64,000 bases of DNA. Source: Streptomyces sp. man185. GTDB lineage: Bacteria; Actinomycetota; Actinomycetes; Streptomycetales; Streptomycetaceae. The notes beneath the pieces are model-generated. The model worked only from the letters and a program-made list of their open reading frames with translations, was not told the DNA's origin and did not search any database. This document shows, one piece after another, positions 33,198 through 40,853 of the stretch (its first letter is position 1; the number at the start of each line of letters is the position of its first letter). Location: NCBI GenBank assembly GCA_002551355.1, contig NTHE01000026.1:40268-104267 (forward strand). Direction: 5' to 3'. The position numbers and the translations under genes are program-made.

Positions 33198-34664
33198 CTA
33201 CAGGGTGCGCAGCAGCACCGCCGGCTGCTCCACGCAGTCCGCCACGTACCGGAGGAAGCCGCCCGCCGTTCCGCCGTCGCACACCCGGTGGTCGAAGGAG
33301 AGGGACAGCTGCACGACCTGACGTACGGCCAGTTCGCCCTGGTGGACCCAGGGTTTGGGCATGATCCGGCCGACCCCGAGCATCGCCGCTTCCGGGTGGT
33401 TGATGATCGGCGTCGAGCCGTCGACCCCGAACACCCCGTAGTTGTTCAGCGTGAACGTGCCCCCGGTCAGCTGGGCCGGGCTGAGCTTCCCGGTGCGGGC
33501 CAGCTCGGTCAGCCGGGCGATCTCGGCCCCGATCGACTCGGCGTTGCGGGTGTGCGCGTCCCGGACGACCGGAACGACGAGGCCCCGCTCGGTCTGGGCC
33601 GCGAACCCGAGGTGCACGCCGGGCAGCCGGACGATCTCCCGGGCCTCCGTGTCCACGGTGGAGTTGAGCTCGGGGAACCGGGCCAGCGCCGCCGTGCAGA
33701 TCCTCGCCAGGAGGGCCAGGACCGACACCTTCGGCCCGGCGGACGGGCCCGTGGCGGCGTTCATCGCGGCCCTGACCGCCATCAGCTCGGTGGCGTCGGC
33801 GTCGACCCAGCAGGTGGCGTCGGGGATCTCGGTGCGGCTGCGCGACAGCTTGTCGGCGACCGCTCCGCGCACCCCGCGCAGCGGAATCCGTTCGGCGGCC
33901 GGAGCGGCGGGTACGCCGGTCGTGGCCACGGATACCGCTGTCGCCGGTGCCTGGTCCTGTGCCTCGGCCGGACGTGCCGTCGTCGCCGCGGTCTCCTCCT
34001 CCGTCCGGATCGCCCGGTCGACGTCGGCGCGCAGGATCAGCCCGTCGGGGCCGGAACCGGCCAGCCGTCGCAGATCGATGTCGTGCTGCCGGGCCAGTCG
34101 GCGTACCAGCGGAGAGACCACCGGCACGGGGCCCTGCCGGTCCGGCGCGAGAACCGTCGCCGGGGCGGGAGCCGGGGCGGATGCCGTCACCGCGTCGGGC
34201 TCCGGGGAAACGGTCGCGGTCACGATCGCGGCCACGGGAACCGGGGCGGATGCAGTCGCCGGGGCGGTCACGACGACGTCGCCCGGCGCCCGGTCGAGAC
34301 GGTCCGGACGGATGCGCCGACGGCGTGCGGCCGGTGCGCCGGTCCCGTACCCCACGAGCACGTTCCCCGAGCCTCCCGAGGACTCCTTGTCGGAGCCGGA
34401 GGAGGACGGCCCATCCGGCGCTCCGACGGCGACCGTCAGCAGCGGTGCGCCGACGGGGAGTTCCGTGCCCTCCTCGCCGAACCGTGCGGTCACCACGCCC
34501 CCGTAGGGGCAGGGCACCTCCACCATGGCCTTGGCCGTCTCGACCTCGACGACGGGCTGGTCGATGGCGACGACATCGCCGACCTCCACCAGCCAGCGGA
34601 CGATCTCCGCCTCGGTCAGTCCCTCACCGAGGTCCGGCAGCTTGAATTCGAGCACCTGGGCCAT
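33198..34664 (-). CDS. bkdC: branched-chain 2-oxoacid dehydrogenase E2, copy 2
   Basis: 488-aa dihydrolipoamide acyltransferase. The lipoyl domain has Lys45 in ETAKAMVEVP. A binding domain (about 210-245) has SPLVRRLARQHDIDLRRLAG, and the catalytic domain ends with SFDHRVCDG (His459, Asp463). A long linker rich in Ala/Pro/Val/Thr connects them. The ATG (34662-34664) overlaps the E1beta stop as TGATG. It is clearly diverged from copy 1 but has the same domain order; it is the third gene of operon 2. Confidence 0.92.
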   Translation of the reverse strand: MAQVLEFKLPDLGEGLTEAEIVRWLVEVGDVVAIDQPVVEVETAKAMVEVPCPYGGVVTARFGEEGTELPVGAPLLTVAVGAPDGPSSSGSDKESSGGSGNVLVGYGTGAPAARRRRIRPDRLDRAPGDVVVTAPATASAPVPVAAIVTATVSPEPDAVTASAPAPAPATVLAPDRQGPVPVVSPLVRRLARQHDIDLRRLAGSGPDGLILRADVDRAIRTEEETAATTARPAEAQDQAPATAVSVATTGVPAAPAAERIPLRGVRGAVADKLSRSRTEIPDATCWVDADATELMAVRAAMNAATGPSAGPKVSVLALLARICTAALARFPELNSTVDTEAREIVRLPGVHLGFAAQTERGLVVPVVRDAHTRNAESIGAEIARLTELARTGKLSPAQLTGGTFTLNNYGVFGVDGSTPIINHPEAAMLGVGRIMPKPWVHQGELAVRQVVQLSLSFDHRVCDGGTAGGFLRYVADCVEQPAVLLRTL

Positions 34665-35695
34665 CAGCTGTCCGCCTCCCACTGCAACCGCGCCACCGCG
34701 TCGAGCACCCGGTCCACTCCCGGCAGATGGTGCCGCTCCAGCATGGGCGGCGGATAGGGGATGTCGAACCCGGCCACCCGCAGCACCGGGGCCTCCAGAT
34801 GGTGGAAGCACCGCTCGGTGATCCGGGCCGCGATCTCACCGCCGGGCCCGCCGAATCCGGGGGACTCGTGGACGACGACCGCCCGTCCGGTGCGCCGCAC
34901 CGACGCGGCCACCGTCTCGTCGTCGAACGGCACCAGCGAGCGCAGGTCCACCACTTCGAGGTCCCAGCCCTCGGCGACGGCCGCTTCGGCGGCCTCCATG
35001 CAGACCGGCAGGGAGGGCCCGTACGTGATCAGGGTGGCGCTGCGCCCGGGCCGGCGCACCACGGCCCTGCCGATCGGCTCGACCGCGGCGGGGGCCTCGG
35101 GCGACCAGTCGGCCTTGGACCAGTAGAGCCGCTTCGGCTCCAGGAAGATCACCGGGTCGTCCGAGGCGATCGACTCCCGCAGCAGCCCGTACGCGTCGTC
35201 GACCGTGGCCGGGGTGACGACGTGCAGGCCGGGGGTGGCCATGTAGTACGCCTCGGAGGAGTCGCTGTGGTGCTCGACGCCGCCGATCCCGCCGCCGTAC
35301 GGCACCCGCACGGTGATCGGCAGCGGCATGGCCCCGCCGGTGCGGTTGCGCATCTTGGCGACATGGCTCATCAGCTGCTCGAACGCCGGATAGGCGAAGG
35401 CGTCGAACTGCATCTCCACCACGGGCCGCAGCCCGTACATCGCCATGCCGACGGCCGCGCCGAGGATGCCCGCCTCGGCCAGCGGGGTGTCGGTGCAGCG
35501 CTCGTCGCCGAACTCCTTCGCCAGCCCGTCGGTGATCCGGAAGACCCCGCCCAGCGTGCCCACGTCCTCACCGAGCACATGGACGGTGGGGTCCTCGGCC
35601 ATCGAGTCGCGCAGCGCGCGCCCGAGTGCCTGCGCCATCGTGGCCGGTTTCGCCTTCACGGGGCGACCGTCGGCCGTCACTGCCGCGGTGGTCAT
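34664..35695 (-). CDS. bkdB: branched-chain 2-oxoacid dehydrogenase E1 beta, copy 2
   Basis: 343-aa E1 beta subunit with VLGEDVGTLGGVFRITDGL, QFDAFAYPAFEQLMSH, RVPYGGGIGGVEHHSDSSEA and C-terminal APVLRVAGFDIPYPPPMLE. An 18-residue N-terminal extension (TTAAVTADGRPVKAKPAT) is longer than in copy 1. The start overlaps the E1alpha stop by 4 bp (ATGA). It is the partner of the preceding gene in decarboxylating branched-chain 2-oxo acids. Confidence 0.92.
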   Translation of the reverse strand: MTTAAVTADGRPVKAKPATMAQALGRALRDSMAEDPTVHVLGEDVGTLGGVFRITDGLAKEFGDERCTDTPLAEAGILGAAVGMAMYGLRPVVEMQFDAFAYPAFEQLMSHVAKMRNRTGGAMPLPITVRVPYGGGIGGVEHHSDSSEAYYMATPGLHVVTPATVDDAYGLLRESIASDDPVIFLEPKRLYWSKADWSPEAPAAVEPIGRAVVRRPGRSATLITYGPSLPVCMEAAEAAVAEGWDLEVVDLRSLVPFDDETVAASVRRTGRAVVVHESPGFGGPGGEIAARITERCFHHLEAPVLRVAGFDIPYPPPMLERHHLPGVDRVLDAVARLQWEADS

Positions 35696-36852
35696 CGTCC
35701 TGCCTCCGGGCCGTGCTCGTCGTGGTCCTGCTCGGCGTCCAGTTCGGCGCGCAGGGCGGCGGCCTGCTCCCGGAGCTGGCTCGTCTGCTCGGCGTACACA
35801 TGGGTGAAGAGGTCCATCGGGGCCAGCTCCGGATCCGCGTTCATCCGGTCGCGCAGGGCGGCGGCCATCCGTTCCGCGGCCTCCTTCGCCTGCTCGATGC
35901 CCGCGTCGTCCAGCAGCCCGCGCTCCGTCAGCTCCCGCTCCAGAAGCCGCACCGGGTCGTGGGCCTTCCATGCCTCGACCTCGCTGTCGACCCGGTAGCG
36001 GGTGGCGTCGTCGGCGTTGGTGTGGGCCTCCATGCGATAGGTGACCGCCTCGACCAGGGTCGGGCCCTCGCCGCGCCGGGCTCGCGCCACGGCCTCGCTG
36101 AGCACCTGGTGCACCGCCGCGGCGTCGTTGCCGTCGACCAGGCGGCCCGGCATCCCGTATCCCACTGCCTTGTGGGCGAGGGAGGGGGCGGCGGTCTGCT
36201 TGGCCAGCGGCACGGAGATCGCGAAGCCGTTGTTCTGCACGAAGAAGACGACCGGGGCCTTCCAGACGGCCGCGAAGTTCAGCGCCTCGTGGAAGTCGCC
36301 CTCGCTGGTGCCGCCGTCGCCGACCATGGCGAGCGCCACCACGTCGTCGCCCTTGAGCCGGGCGGCGTGCGCCAGTCCCACGGCGTGCGGGAGCTGGGTT
36401 GCGAGCGGGGTGCAGAGCGGGGCGATGCGGTGCTCGCGCGGGTCGTAGCCGGTGTGCCGGTCCCCGCGCAGCAGGGTCAGCGCCTCGACCGGGTCCAGGC
36501 CGCGTGCGACGGCCGCCAGCGTGTCGCGGTAGCTGGGAAAGAGCCAGTCGCGCTCCTCCAGGACCAGGGCGGCGGCGATCTCGCACGCCTCCTGGCCGGT
36601 GCTCGACGGGTAGACCGCCAGCCGGCCCTGCTTCGTCAGCGCGGTGGCCTGGGCGTTGTAGCGACGCCCGCGGACCAGCTCCGCGTGGAGCCGGAGCAAC
36701 AGCTCGGGGTCGACGTCGGCGACCGCGTCCGTACCGAGCACCCGGTAGGGCTCCGGGTCCGGGAGCAGCGGGGCGGGGTCGGTGATCGGCTTCCAGGCCG
36801 GGGGCGGCGTGGGCCGGTAGGCGGCCGCGCCGGGCAGCTCTTGGACCGTCAT
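35692..36852 (-). CDS. bkdA: branched-chain 2-oxoacid dehydrogenase E1 alpha, copy 2
   Basis: 386-aa E1 alpha with ThDP/Mg motif GDGGTSEGD (178-186) to NN (207-208) and the phospholoop region VTYRMEAHTNADDATRYR. It starts at an ATG (36852) preceded at 8 nt by AGGAGG; an in-frame GTG nine bases upstream abuts that ribosome site and is rejected. It is the first gene of operon 2. Its leader contains a ladder of TCGA-centred repeats, and 119 bp upstream is a PaaR-type operator. It is divergent from bkdR, its expected regulator. Confidence 0.92.
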   Translation of the reverse strand: MTVQELPGAAAYRPTPPPAWKPITDPAPLLPDPEPYRVLGTDAVADVDPELLLRLHAELVRGRRYNAQATALTKQGRLAVYPSSTGQEACEIAAALVLEERDWLFPSYRDTLAAVARGLDPVEALTLLRGDRHTGYDPREHRIAPLCTPLATQLPHAVGLAHAARLKGDDVVALAMVGDGGTSEGDFHEALNFAAVWKAPVVFFVQNNGFAISVPLAKQTAAPSLAHKAVGYGMPGRLVDGNDAAAVHQVLSEAVARARRGEGPTLVEAVTYRMEAHTNADDATRYRVDSEVEAWKAHDPVRLLERELTERGLLDDAGIEQAKEAAERMAAALRDRMNADPELAPMDLFTHVYAEQTSQLREQAAALRAELDAEQDHDEHGPEAGR

Positions 36853-36869
36853 GAGAAGCACCTCCTGGC

Positions 36870-36936
36870 ATCGAGGGAGATCGAGGGGTGTCGATCGGCG
36901 GTGTCGATGGTGTCGATCGGGAGCGAGACATCGAGG
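36870..36936. repeat. phased TCGA-core repeats in the bkd operon 2 leader
   Basis: ATCGAGG occurs at 36870, 36880 and 36930. GTGTCGATSGG-type units occur at 36888-36898, 36901-36910 and 36910-36920. TCGA cores at 36871, 36881 and 36891 are exactly one helical turn apart, with further cores at 36904 and 36913. Lrp/AsnC proteins often bind such arrays, so this is a candidate BkdR landing site. Confidence 0.5.
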
Positions 36937-36970
36937 AGTGGGCGGGGCACGGGTGTGGTGTGCCTCACCT

Positions 36971-36984
36971 ACCGATTGTTCGGT
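36971..36984. promoter_or_regulatory. PaaR-type operator A (bkd2/bkdR intergenic)
   Basis: ACCGATTGTTCGGT, 13 of 14 identical to operator B at 38380-38393. It fits ACCGNNCGNNCGGT apart from T for C in the central CG. It is midway between the two divergent start codons (119 bp and 102 bp away). Confidence 0.65.
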
Positions 36985-37018
36985 CGCAAGGGCATTTTGG
37001 CTACAGGCGCCGCCAGCC

Positions 37019-37027
37019 TGTGGACAA
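37019..37027 (-). promoter_or_regulatory. DnaA box (TTGTCCACA)
   Basis: TGTGGACAA on the plus strand, that is the Streptomyces DnaA consensus TTGTCCACA on the minus strand. A one-mismatch neighbour TTCTCCACA is at 37032-37040 in the opposite orientation, giving a small DnaA-box pair 45 bp before bkdR. Confidence 0.65.
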
Positions 37028-37085
37028 ACGGTTCTCCACAGCCTGGGATAGGGACAGGTCGTCCACGACAGGGAGGCGCGGGCCG

Positions 37086-37691
37086 ATGGCAGCTGAACAA
37101 ATGGCCGACGAGGGCGAGGAGCCGGGCCAGGCCCCGCCCACGGTCACGCCGCCGACCGCGCCCCCGGTCGTACCGTCGGCCGCCCCCGCGGGCCCGCCGC
37201 CGGAGCCGCCCCCGGTGCCGCCCGCGCGGCCGCTGGACGCCATCGACCGCGACATCCTGCGCATCCTCCAGACGGACGGCCGCGCCTCGATACGGTCCGT
37301 GGCCGAACGGGTCCATGTCTCGCGCGCCAACGCCTACGCCCGGATCAACCGGCTCGTCGAGGACGGCGTGATCCGTGGCTTCGGCGCCCGGGTCGACCAC
37401 GAGCGGGCAGGCCAGGGAGCGTCCGCGTACATCACGCTCAAGATCGTGCAGAACTCCTGGCGCACCGTGCGCGAGCAGCTCCAGGCGCTGCCCGGGGCCA
37501 CGCACATCGCCCTCGTGAGCGGCGACTTCGACGTACTGCTCCTGGTGCACACGCCGGACAACCGGGCGCTGCGCGAGCTGGTCCTCACCCGGATCCAGTC
37601 CATCCCCGAGGTGCTCTCGACGCGCACGCTGCTGGTGTTCGAGGAGACGGACCTCGGACCACGCCCGGACCCGCCGGCCGAACTCGCCTGA
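37086..37691 (+). CDS. bkdR: Lrp/AsnC family regulator BkdR
   Basis: 201-aa regulator. Residues 1-48 are a Pro/Ala/Glu-rich head unusual for Lrp proteins (~150 aa). The HTH is at about 50-95 (LDAIDRDILRILQTDGRASI, VAERVHVSRANAYARINRLV), followed by the RAM ligand domain (SAYITLKIVQNSWRTVREQL, GDFDVLLLVHTPDNRALREL). Divergent pairing with a branched-chain oxoacid dehydrogenase operon is the known bkdR arrangement in Streptomyces, where it acts as its regulator. The ATG at 37086 follows GGAGG at 9 nt. The ligand is probably a branched-chain amino or oxo acid. Confidence 0.88.
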   Translation: MAAEQMADEGEEPGQAPPTVTPPTAPPVVPSAAPAGPPPEPPPVPPARPLDAIDRDILRILQTDGRASIRSVAERVHVSRANAYARINRLVEDGVIRGFGARVDHERAGQGASAYITLKIVQNSWRTVREQLQALPGATHIALVSGDFDVLLLVHTPDNRALRELVLTRIQSIPEVLSTRTLLVFEETDLGPRPDPPAELA

Positions 37692-37724
37692 CCGCGCCGA
37701 GCAGGCTCCGCGGGCTTGGCGGGC

Positions 37725-38324
37725 TCAGCGGGTGCCGCTCGCCCGCATTCCCTCGAAGGCCAGCTGGACGACCGTGTCCGCGAGCTGCTCCTCCCCCGGA
37801 AAACCGCCCGGCTGCGGCCGGTACCACTCGACCAGCGAGTTCACCATGCCGAACAGCAGCCGGGTCGCCAGCCGTATGTCCACGTCCGCCCGCAGATCGC
37901 CCTCGGCGACTGCGGCCTGGAGCAGCTCCGACACCCGCTGGTCGAACTCGCGGCGCCGCTCCAGCGCCCACCGCTCCGTCTTCGTGTTGCCGCGCACGCG
38001 CAGCAGCAGGGTGACGTAGGGAACCTCCGCCATCAGCACGTCGACGGTCCGGCGCGTGACGTACTCGACCCGCTCGACTGCGCGCCCGCGCTGCGCCCCC
38101 GGCTCGTCGAGGATGGCGAAGAGCCCGTCGAGCGCCCGGCTCACGGCCCGGCGCAGCAGCTCCTCCTTGCCCGCCACATGGTGGTAGATGGAGGATTTCG
38201 AGATGCCCGCCGCCCGGGAGAGATGCTCCATGGACGTGCCGTCGTAGCCGCGCTCGTTGAAGACACGGACGGCGACGGTGAGCAGGGTCTCCGGTGTGTA
38301 CGTGTCCCGCTTGGCCGTGGTCAT
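37725..38324 (-). CDS. paaR: TetR family regulator, PaaR-like
   Basis: 199-aa TetR repressor. The N-terminal HTH is at about 10-55 (ETLLTVAVRVFNERGYDGTS, LSRAAGISKSSIYHHVAGKE), followed by a ligand/dimerisation domain. It is divergent from paaN; the intergenic region carries operator B. Actinobacterial PaaR is released by phenylacetyl-CoA and represses paa genes. Three matching operators in this window (36971, 38380, 43166) are its predicted targets, including itself. The start at 38324 gives the normal N-terminus; upstream in-frame residues are not TetR-like. Confidence 0.85.
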   Translation of the reverse strand: MTTAKRDTYTPETLLTVAVRVFNERGYDGTSMEHLSRAAGISKSSIYHHVAGKEELLRRAVSRALDGLFAILDEPGAQRGRAVERVEYVTRRTVDVLMAEVPYVTLLLRVRGNTKTERWALERRREFDQRVSELLQAAVAEGDLRADVDIRLATRLLFGMVNSLVEWYRPQPGGFPGEEQLADTVVQLAFEGMRASGTR

Positions 38325-38346
38325 GTCCGCGATCCTCCCCCATGAG

Positions 38347-38355
38347 TTGTCCACA
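38347..38355 (+). promoter_or_regulatory. DnaA box (TTGTCCACA)
   Basis: Exact match to the Streptomyces DnaA-box consensus, in the paaR/paaN intergenic region, 24 bp from PaaR operator B and about 23 bp upstream of the paaR start codon. Confidence 0.65.
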
Positions 38356-38371
38356 GGTTCCCTGGGGCCCC

Positions 38372-38399
38372 TTGTCCCGACCGATCGTTCGGTTACTCT
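38372..38399 (+). promoter_or_regulatory. paaN promoter with PaaR operator B in its spacer
   Basis: TTGTCC (38372-38377), 16-bp spacer, TACTCT (38394-38399). Operator B, ACCGATCGTTCGGT (38380-38393), fills the spacer almost exactly, which would block RNA polymerase. It matches the ACCGNNCGNNCGGT core recalled for Corynebacterium PaaR. Confidence 0.65.
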
Positions 38400-38447
38400 A
38401 ACTCCGTCCGTACGTCCCCGCCCGGCTCGATGAGGAGTTGGTCCGCC

Positions 38448-40148
38448 ATGGCCTCCGCGCTCACCCCCCAGCAGCTGTCCGAGACCCACAGGACCACGCT
38501 CGACCAGGCCCTCGACGTGATCCGTACCCGCGCGTACTGGTCACCGCACCCCGAGCACCCGAAGGCGTACGGCGAGGGCGGCGCCCCGGGCAGCCTCGGG
38601 GCGGCCGAGGGCAAGGCCGCCTTCGAGGCGCTGCTGGGCACCCGCCTCGACCTGGGGCAGCCGGGCACCGACGGCTGGACCGGCGGCGAGGTCTCGCCGT
38701 ACGGGCCGGAGCTCGGCGTCGAGTATCCGCACGCCGACCCGGACGTCCTGCTGCCGGCGATGAAGGCCGGCACGGGCGCCTGGCGGGCCGCGGGGCCGGA
38801 GATCCGGGCCCTGGTCTGTCTGGAGGTCCTGTCGCGGATCAGCGCCCGCACCCATGAGCTGGCCCACGCGGTGATGCACACGAGCGGCCAGGCCTTCATG
38901 ATGGCGTTCCAGGCGGGCGGCCCGCACGCGCAGGACCGCGGCCTGGAGGCCGTGGCGTACGCCTATCAGGAGCAGGTCCGCACCCCGGACACCGCCGACT
39001 GGTCGAAGCCCCAGGGCAAGCGCGATCCGCTGAAGCTGCACAAGTCGTTCATCGCGTCCGGCCGCGGCGTCGCCCTGGTCATCGGCTGCAACACCTTCCC
39101 CACCTGGAACGGCTACCCCGGCCTCTTCGCCTCCCTCGCCACGGGCAATCCGGTGCTGGTGAAGCCGCACCCGCGCGCGGTGCTCCCGTTGGCGCTCACG
39201 GTGTCCATCGCCCGCGAGGTGCTGAGCGAGGCGGGCTTCGACCCGAATCTGGTCGCACTGGCCGCCGAGCGGCCCGGCGAGGGCATCGCCAAGACCCTGG
39301 CGGTCCGCCCCGAGATCCGGATCATCGACTACACCGGCTCGACCGCCTTCGGCGACTGGCTGGAGGAGAACGCCCGCCAGGCCCAGGTCTACACGGAGAA
39401 GGCCGGCGTCAACACGATCGTCGTCGACTCCACCGACGACTATCGGGGCATGCTGGCCAACCTGGCGTTCTCGCTCTCGCTGTACAGCGGCCAGATGTGC
39501 ACCACCCCGCAGAACCTGCTGATTCCCCGGGACGGCATCGCCACGAACGACGGCGCCAAGTCCTACGACGACGTGGTCACCGACATCGCGGCCGCCGTCA
39601 CCGGACTGCTCGGTGACGACGCCCGCGCGGCCGCCCTGCTCGGCGCGCTGGTCAACCCGGACGTCAGGGCCCGGGTGGAGGCGGCCGGTGAGCTGGGCGA
39701 GGTGGCCCTGCCCTCGCGTGCGGTCGCCAACGCCGAATTCCCCGACGCGGTCGTCCGTACGCCGGTCGTCGTGAAGCTCGACGGCACCAAGCCCGACGAC
39801 GGCGCCGCCTACCTCTCGGAGTGCTTCGGGCCGGTGTCCTTCGCCGTCGCCGTCGAGTCGACGCCCGCCGCCCTGGACCTCCTGCGCCGCACGATCCGCG
39901 ACAAGGGGGCGATGACGGTCGGCGCCTACACCACGTCCCCCGAGGTGGAGCGCGCGATCGAGGACGTCTGCCTGGACGAGTCGGCCCAGCTCTCGCTGAA
40001 CCTGACCGGCGGGGTCTACGTCAACCAGACGGCCGCGTTCTCCGACTTCCACGGCTCGGGCGGCAACCCGGCGGCCAACGCGGCCCTGTGCGACGCGGCC
40101 TTCGTCGCCAACCGCTTCCGCGTGGTGGAGGTGCGCCGCCAGGCGTAG
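38448..40148 (+). CDS. paaN: phenylacetic acid degradation protein PaaN (aldehyde dehydrogenase family)
   Basis: 566-aa aldehyde-dehydrogenase-fold protein. The cofactor/substrate region has VALVIGCNTFPTWNGYPG, the Glu region VYTEKAGVNTIVVDS and the catalytic Cys near 350 in SGQMCTTPQNLL. It lacks the MaoC-like hydratase domain that makes PaaZ ~680 aa, so it can oxidise the ring-cleavage semialdehyde but a separate hydrolase must open the oxepin ring. The ATG at 38448 lies 10 nt after GAGGAG; an ATG at 38430 precedes that ribosome site. Its stop codon directly abuts the stop of the convergent methyltransferase gene, with no spacer. Confidence 0.88.
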   Translation: MASALTPQQLSETHRTTLDQALDVIRTRAYWSPHPEHPKAYGEGGAPGSLGAAEGKAAFEALLGTRLDLGQPGTDGWTGGEVSPYGPELGVEYPHADPDVLLPAMKAGTGAWRAAGPEIRALVCLEVLSRISARTHELAHAVMHTSGQAFMMAFQAGGPHAQDRGLEAVAYAYQEQVRTPDTADWSKPQGKRDPLKLHKSFIASGRGVALVIGCNTFPTWNGYPGLFASLATGNPVLVKPHPRAVLPLALTVSIAREVLSEAGFDPNLVALAAERPGEGIAKTLAVRPEIRIIDYTGSTAFGDWLEENARQAQVYTEKAGVNTIVVDSTDDYRGMLANLAFSLSLYSGQMCTTPQNLLIPRDGIATNDGAKSYDDVVTDIAAAVTGLLGDDARAAALLGALVNPDVRARVEAAGELGEVALPSRAVANAEFPDAVVRTPVVVKLDGTKPDDGAAYLSECFGPVSFAVAVESTPAALDLLRRTIRDKGAMTVGAYTTSPEVERAIEDVCLDESAQLSLNLTGGVYVNQTAAFSDFHGSGGNPAANAALCDAAFVANRFRVVEVRRQA

Positions 40149-40853
40149 TCAGCGAGCGTCTCGCGGGTCCGGGACGTCGGCGTGGCGCTGCACCCACGCG
40201 TGCATCGCGATGGCCGCGGCCGCGCCGGCGTTGATGGACCGGGTCGAGCCGAACTGCGCGATCGAGCACACCATCGTGGCGTGCTCGCGCGCTTCCCCGG
40301 TCAGGCCCGGGCCCTCCTGCCCGAACAGCAGGACGCAGCGGCGCGGCAGCTCGGTGCGCTCCAGCGGTACGGCGCCGGGGAGGTTGTCGATACCGATGAT
40401 CGGCAGCCCCTCGGCCGCCGCCCAAGCGGTCAGGTCCGCCGTGTCGGGGTGGTGGCGCACATGCTGGTAGCGGTCGGTGACCATCGCGCCGCGCCGGTTC
40501 CAGCGCCGCCGGCCCACGATGTGGATCTCCTTCGCCAGGAAGGCGTTGGCGGTCCGCACCACCGAGCCGATGTTGAAGTCGTGGCCCCAGTTCTCCACGG
40601 CCACGTGGAAGTCGTGCCGCCGCAGGTCGAGATCGGCGACGATCGCCTCCCGCGTCCAGTAGCGGTACGCGTCACCGACGTTGCGCCGGTCGCCCTGGGC
40701 CAGCAGCTCGGGGTCGTACCGCTCGCCCTCGGGCCAGGGCAGCGGGTGCGGCCCGACACCGATCGGCTGGCCGTAGCCGTCGTCGTACTGGAGGGGTTCC
40801 GTCGGGAGAGGCTCCGTCGGGGGCTGCTGGGGTCTGCCGGTCTCACTGCTCAC
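40149..40853 (-). CDS. TrmH/SpoU family RNA methyltransferase
   Basis: 234-aa SPOUT methyltransferase that transfers methyl from SAM to a ribose 2'-OH of tRNA or rRNA. Motif 1 NIGSVVRTANAF, motif 2 LFGQEGPGLTGE and motif 3 QFGSTRSINAGAAAAIAMHA are complete. The N-terminal ~75 residues form a Pro-rich extension plus a basic segment. The GTG (40851-40853) overlaps the stop of the HTTM gene as GTGA, so it is the last gene of a three-gene operon with two membrane proteins of no obvious RNA role. Confidence 0.88.
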   Translation of the reverse strand: MSSETGRPQQPPTEPLPTEPLQYDDGYGQPIGVGPHPLPWPEGERYDPELLAQGDRRNVGDAYRYWTREAIVADLDLRRHDFHVAVENWGHDFNIGSVVRTANAFLAKEIHIVGRRRWNRRGAMVTDRYQHVRHHPDTADLTAWAAAEGLPIIGIDNLPGAVPLERTELPRRCVLLFGQEGPGLTGEAREHATMVCSIAQFGSTRSINAGAAAAIAMHAWVQRHADVPDPRDAR

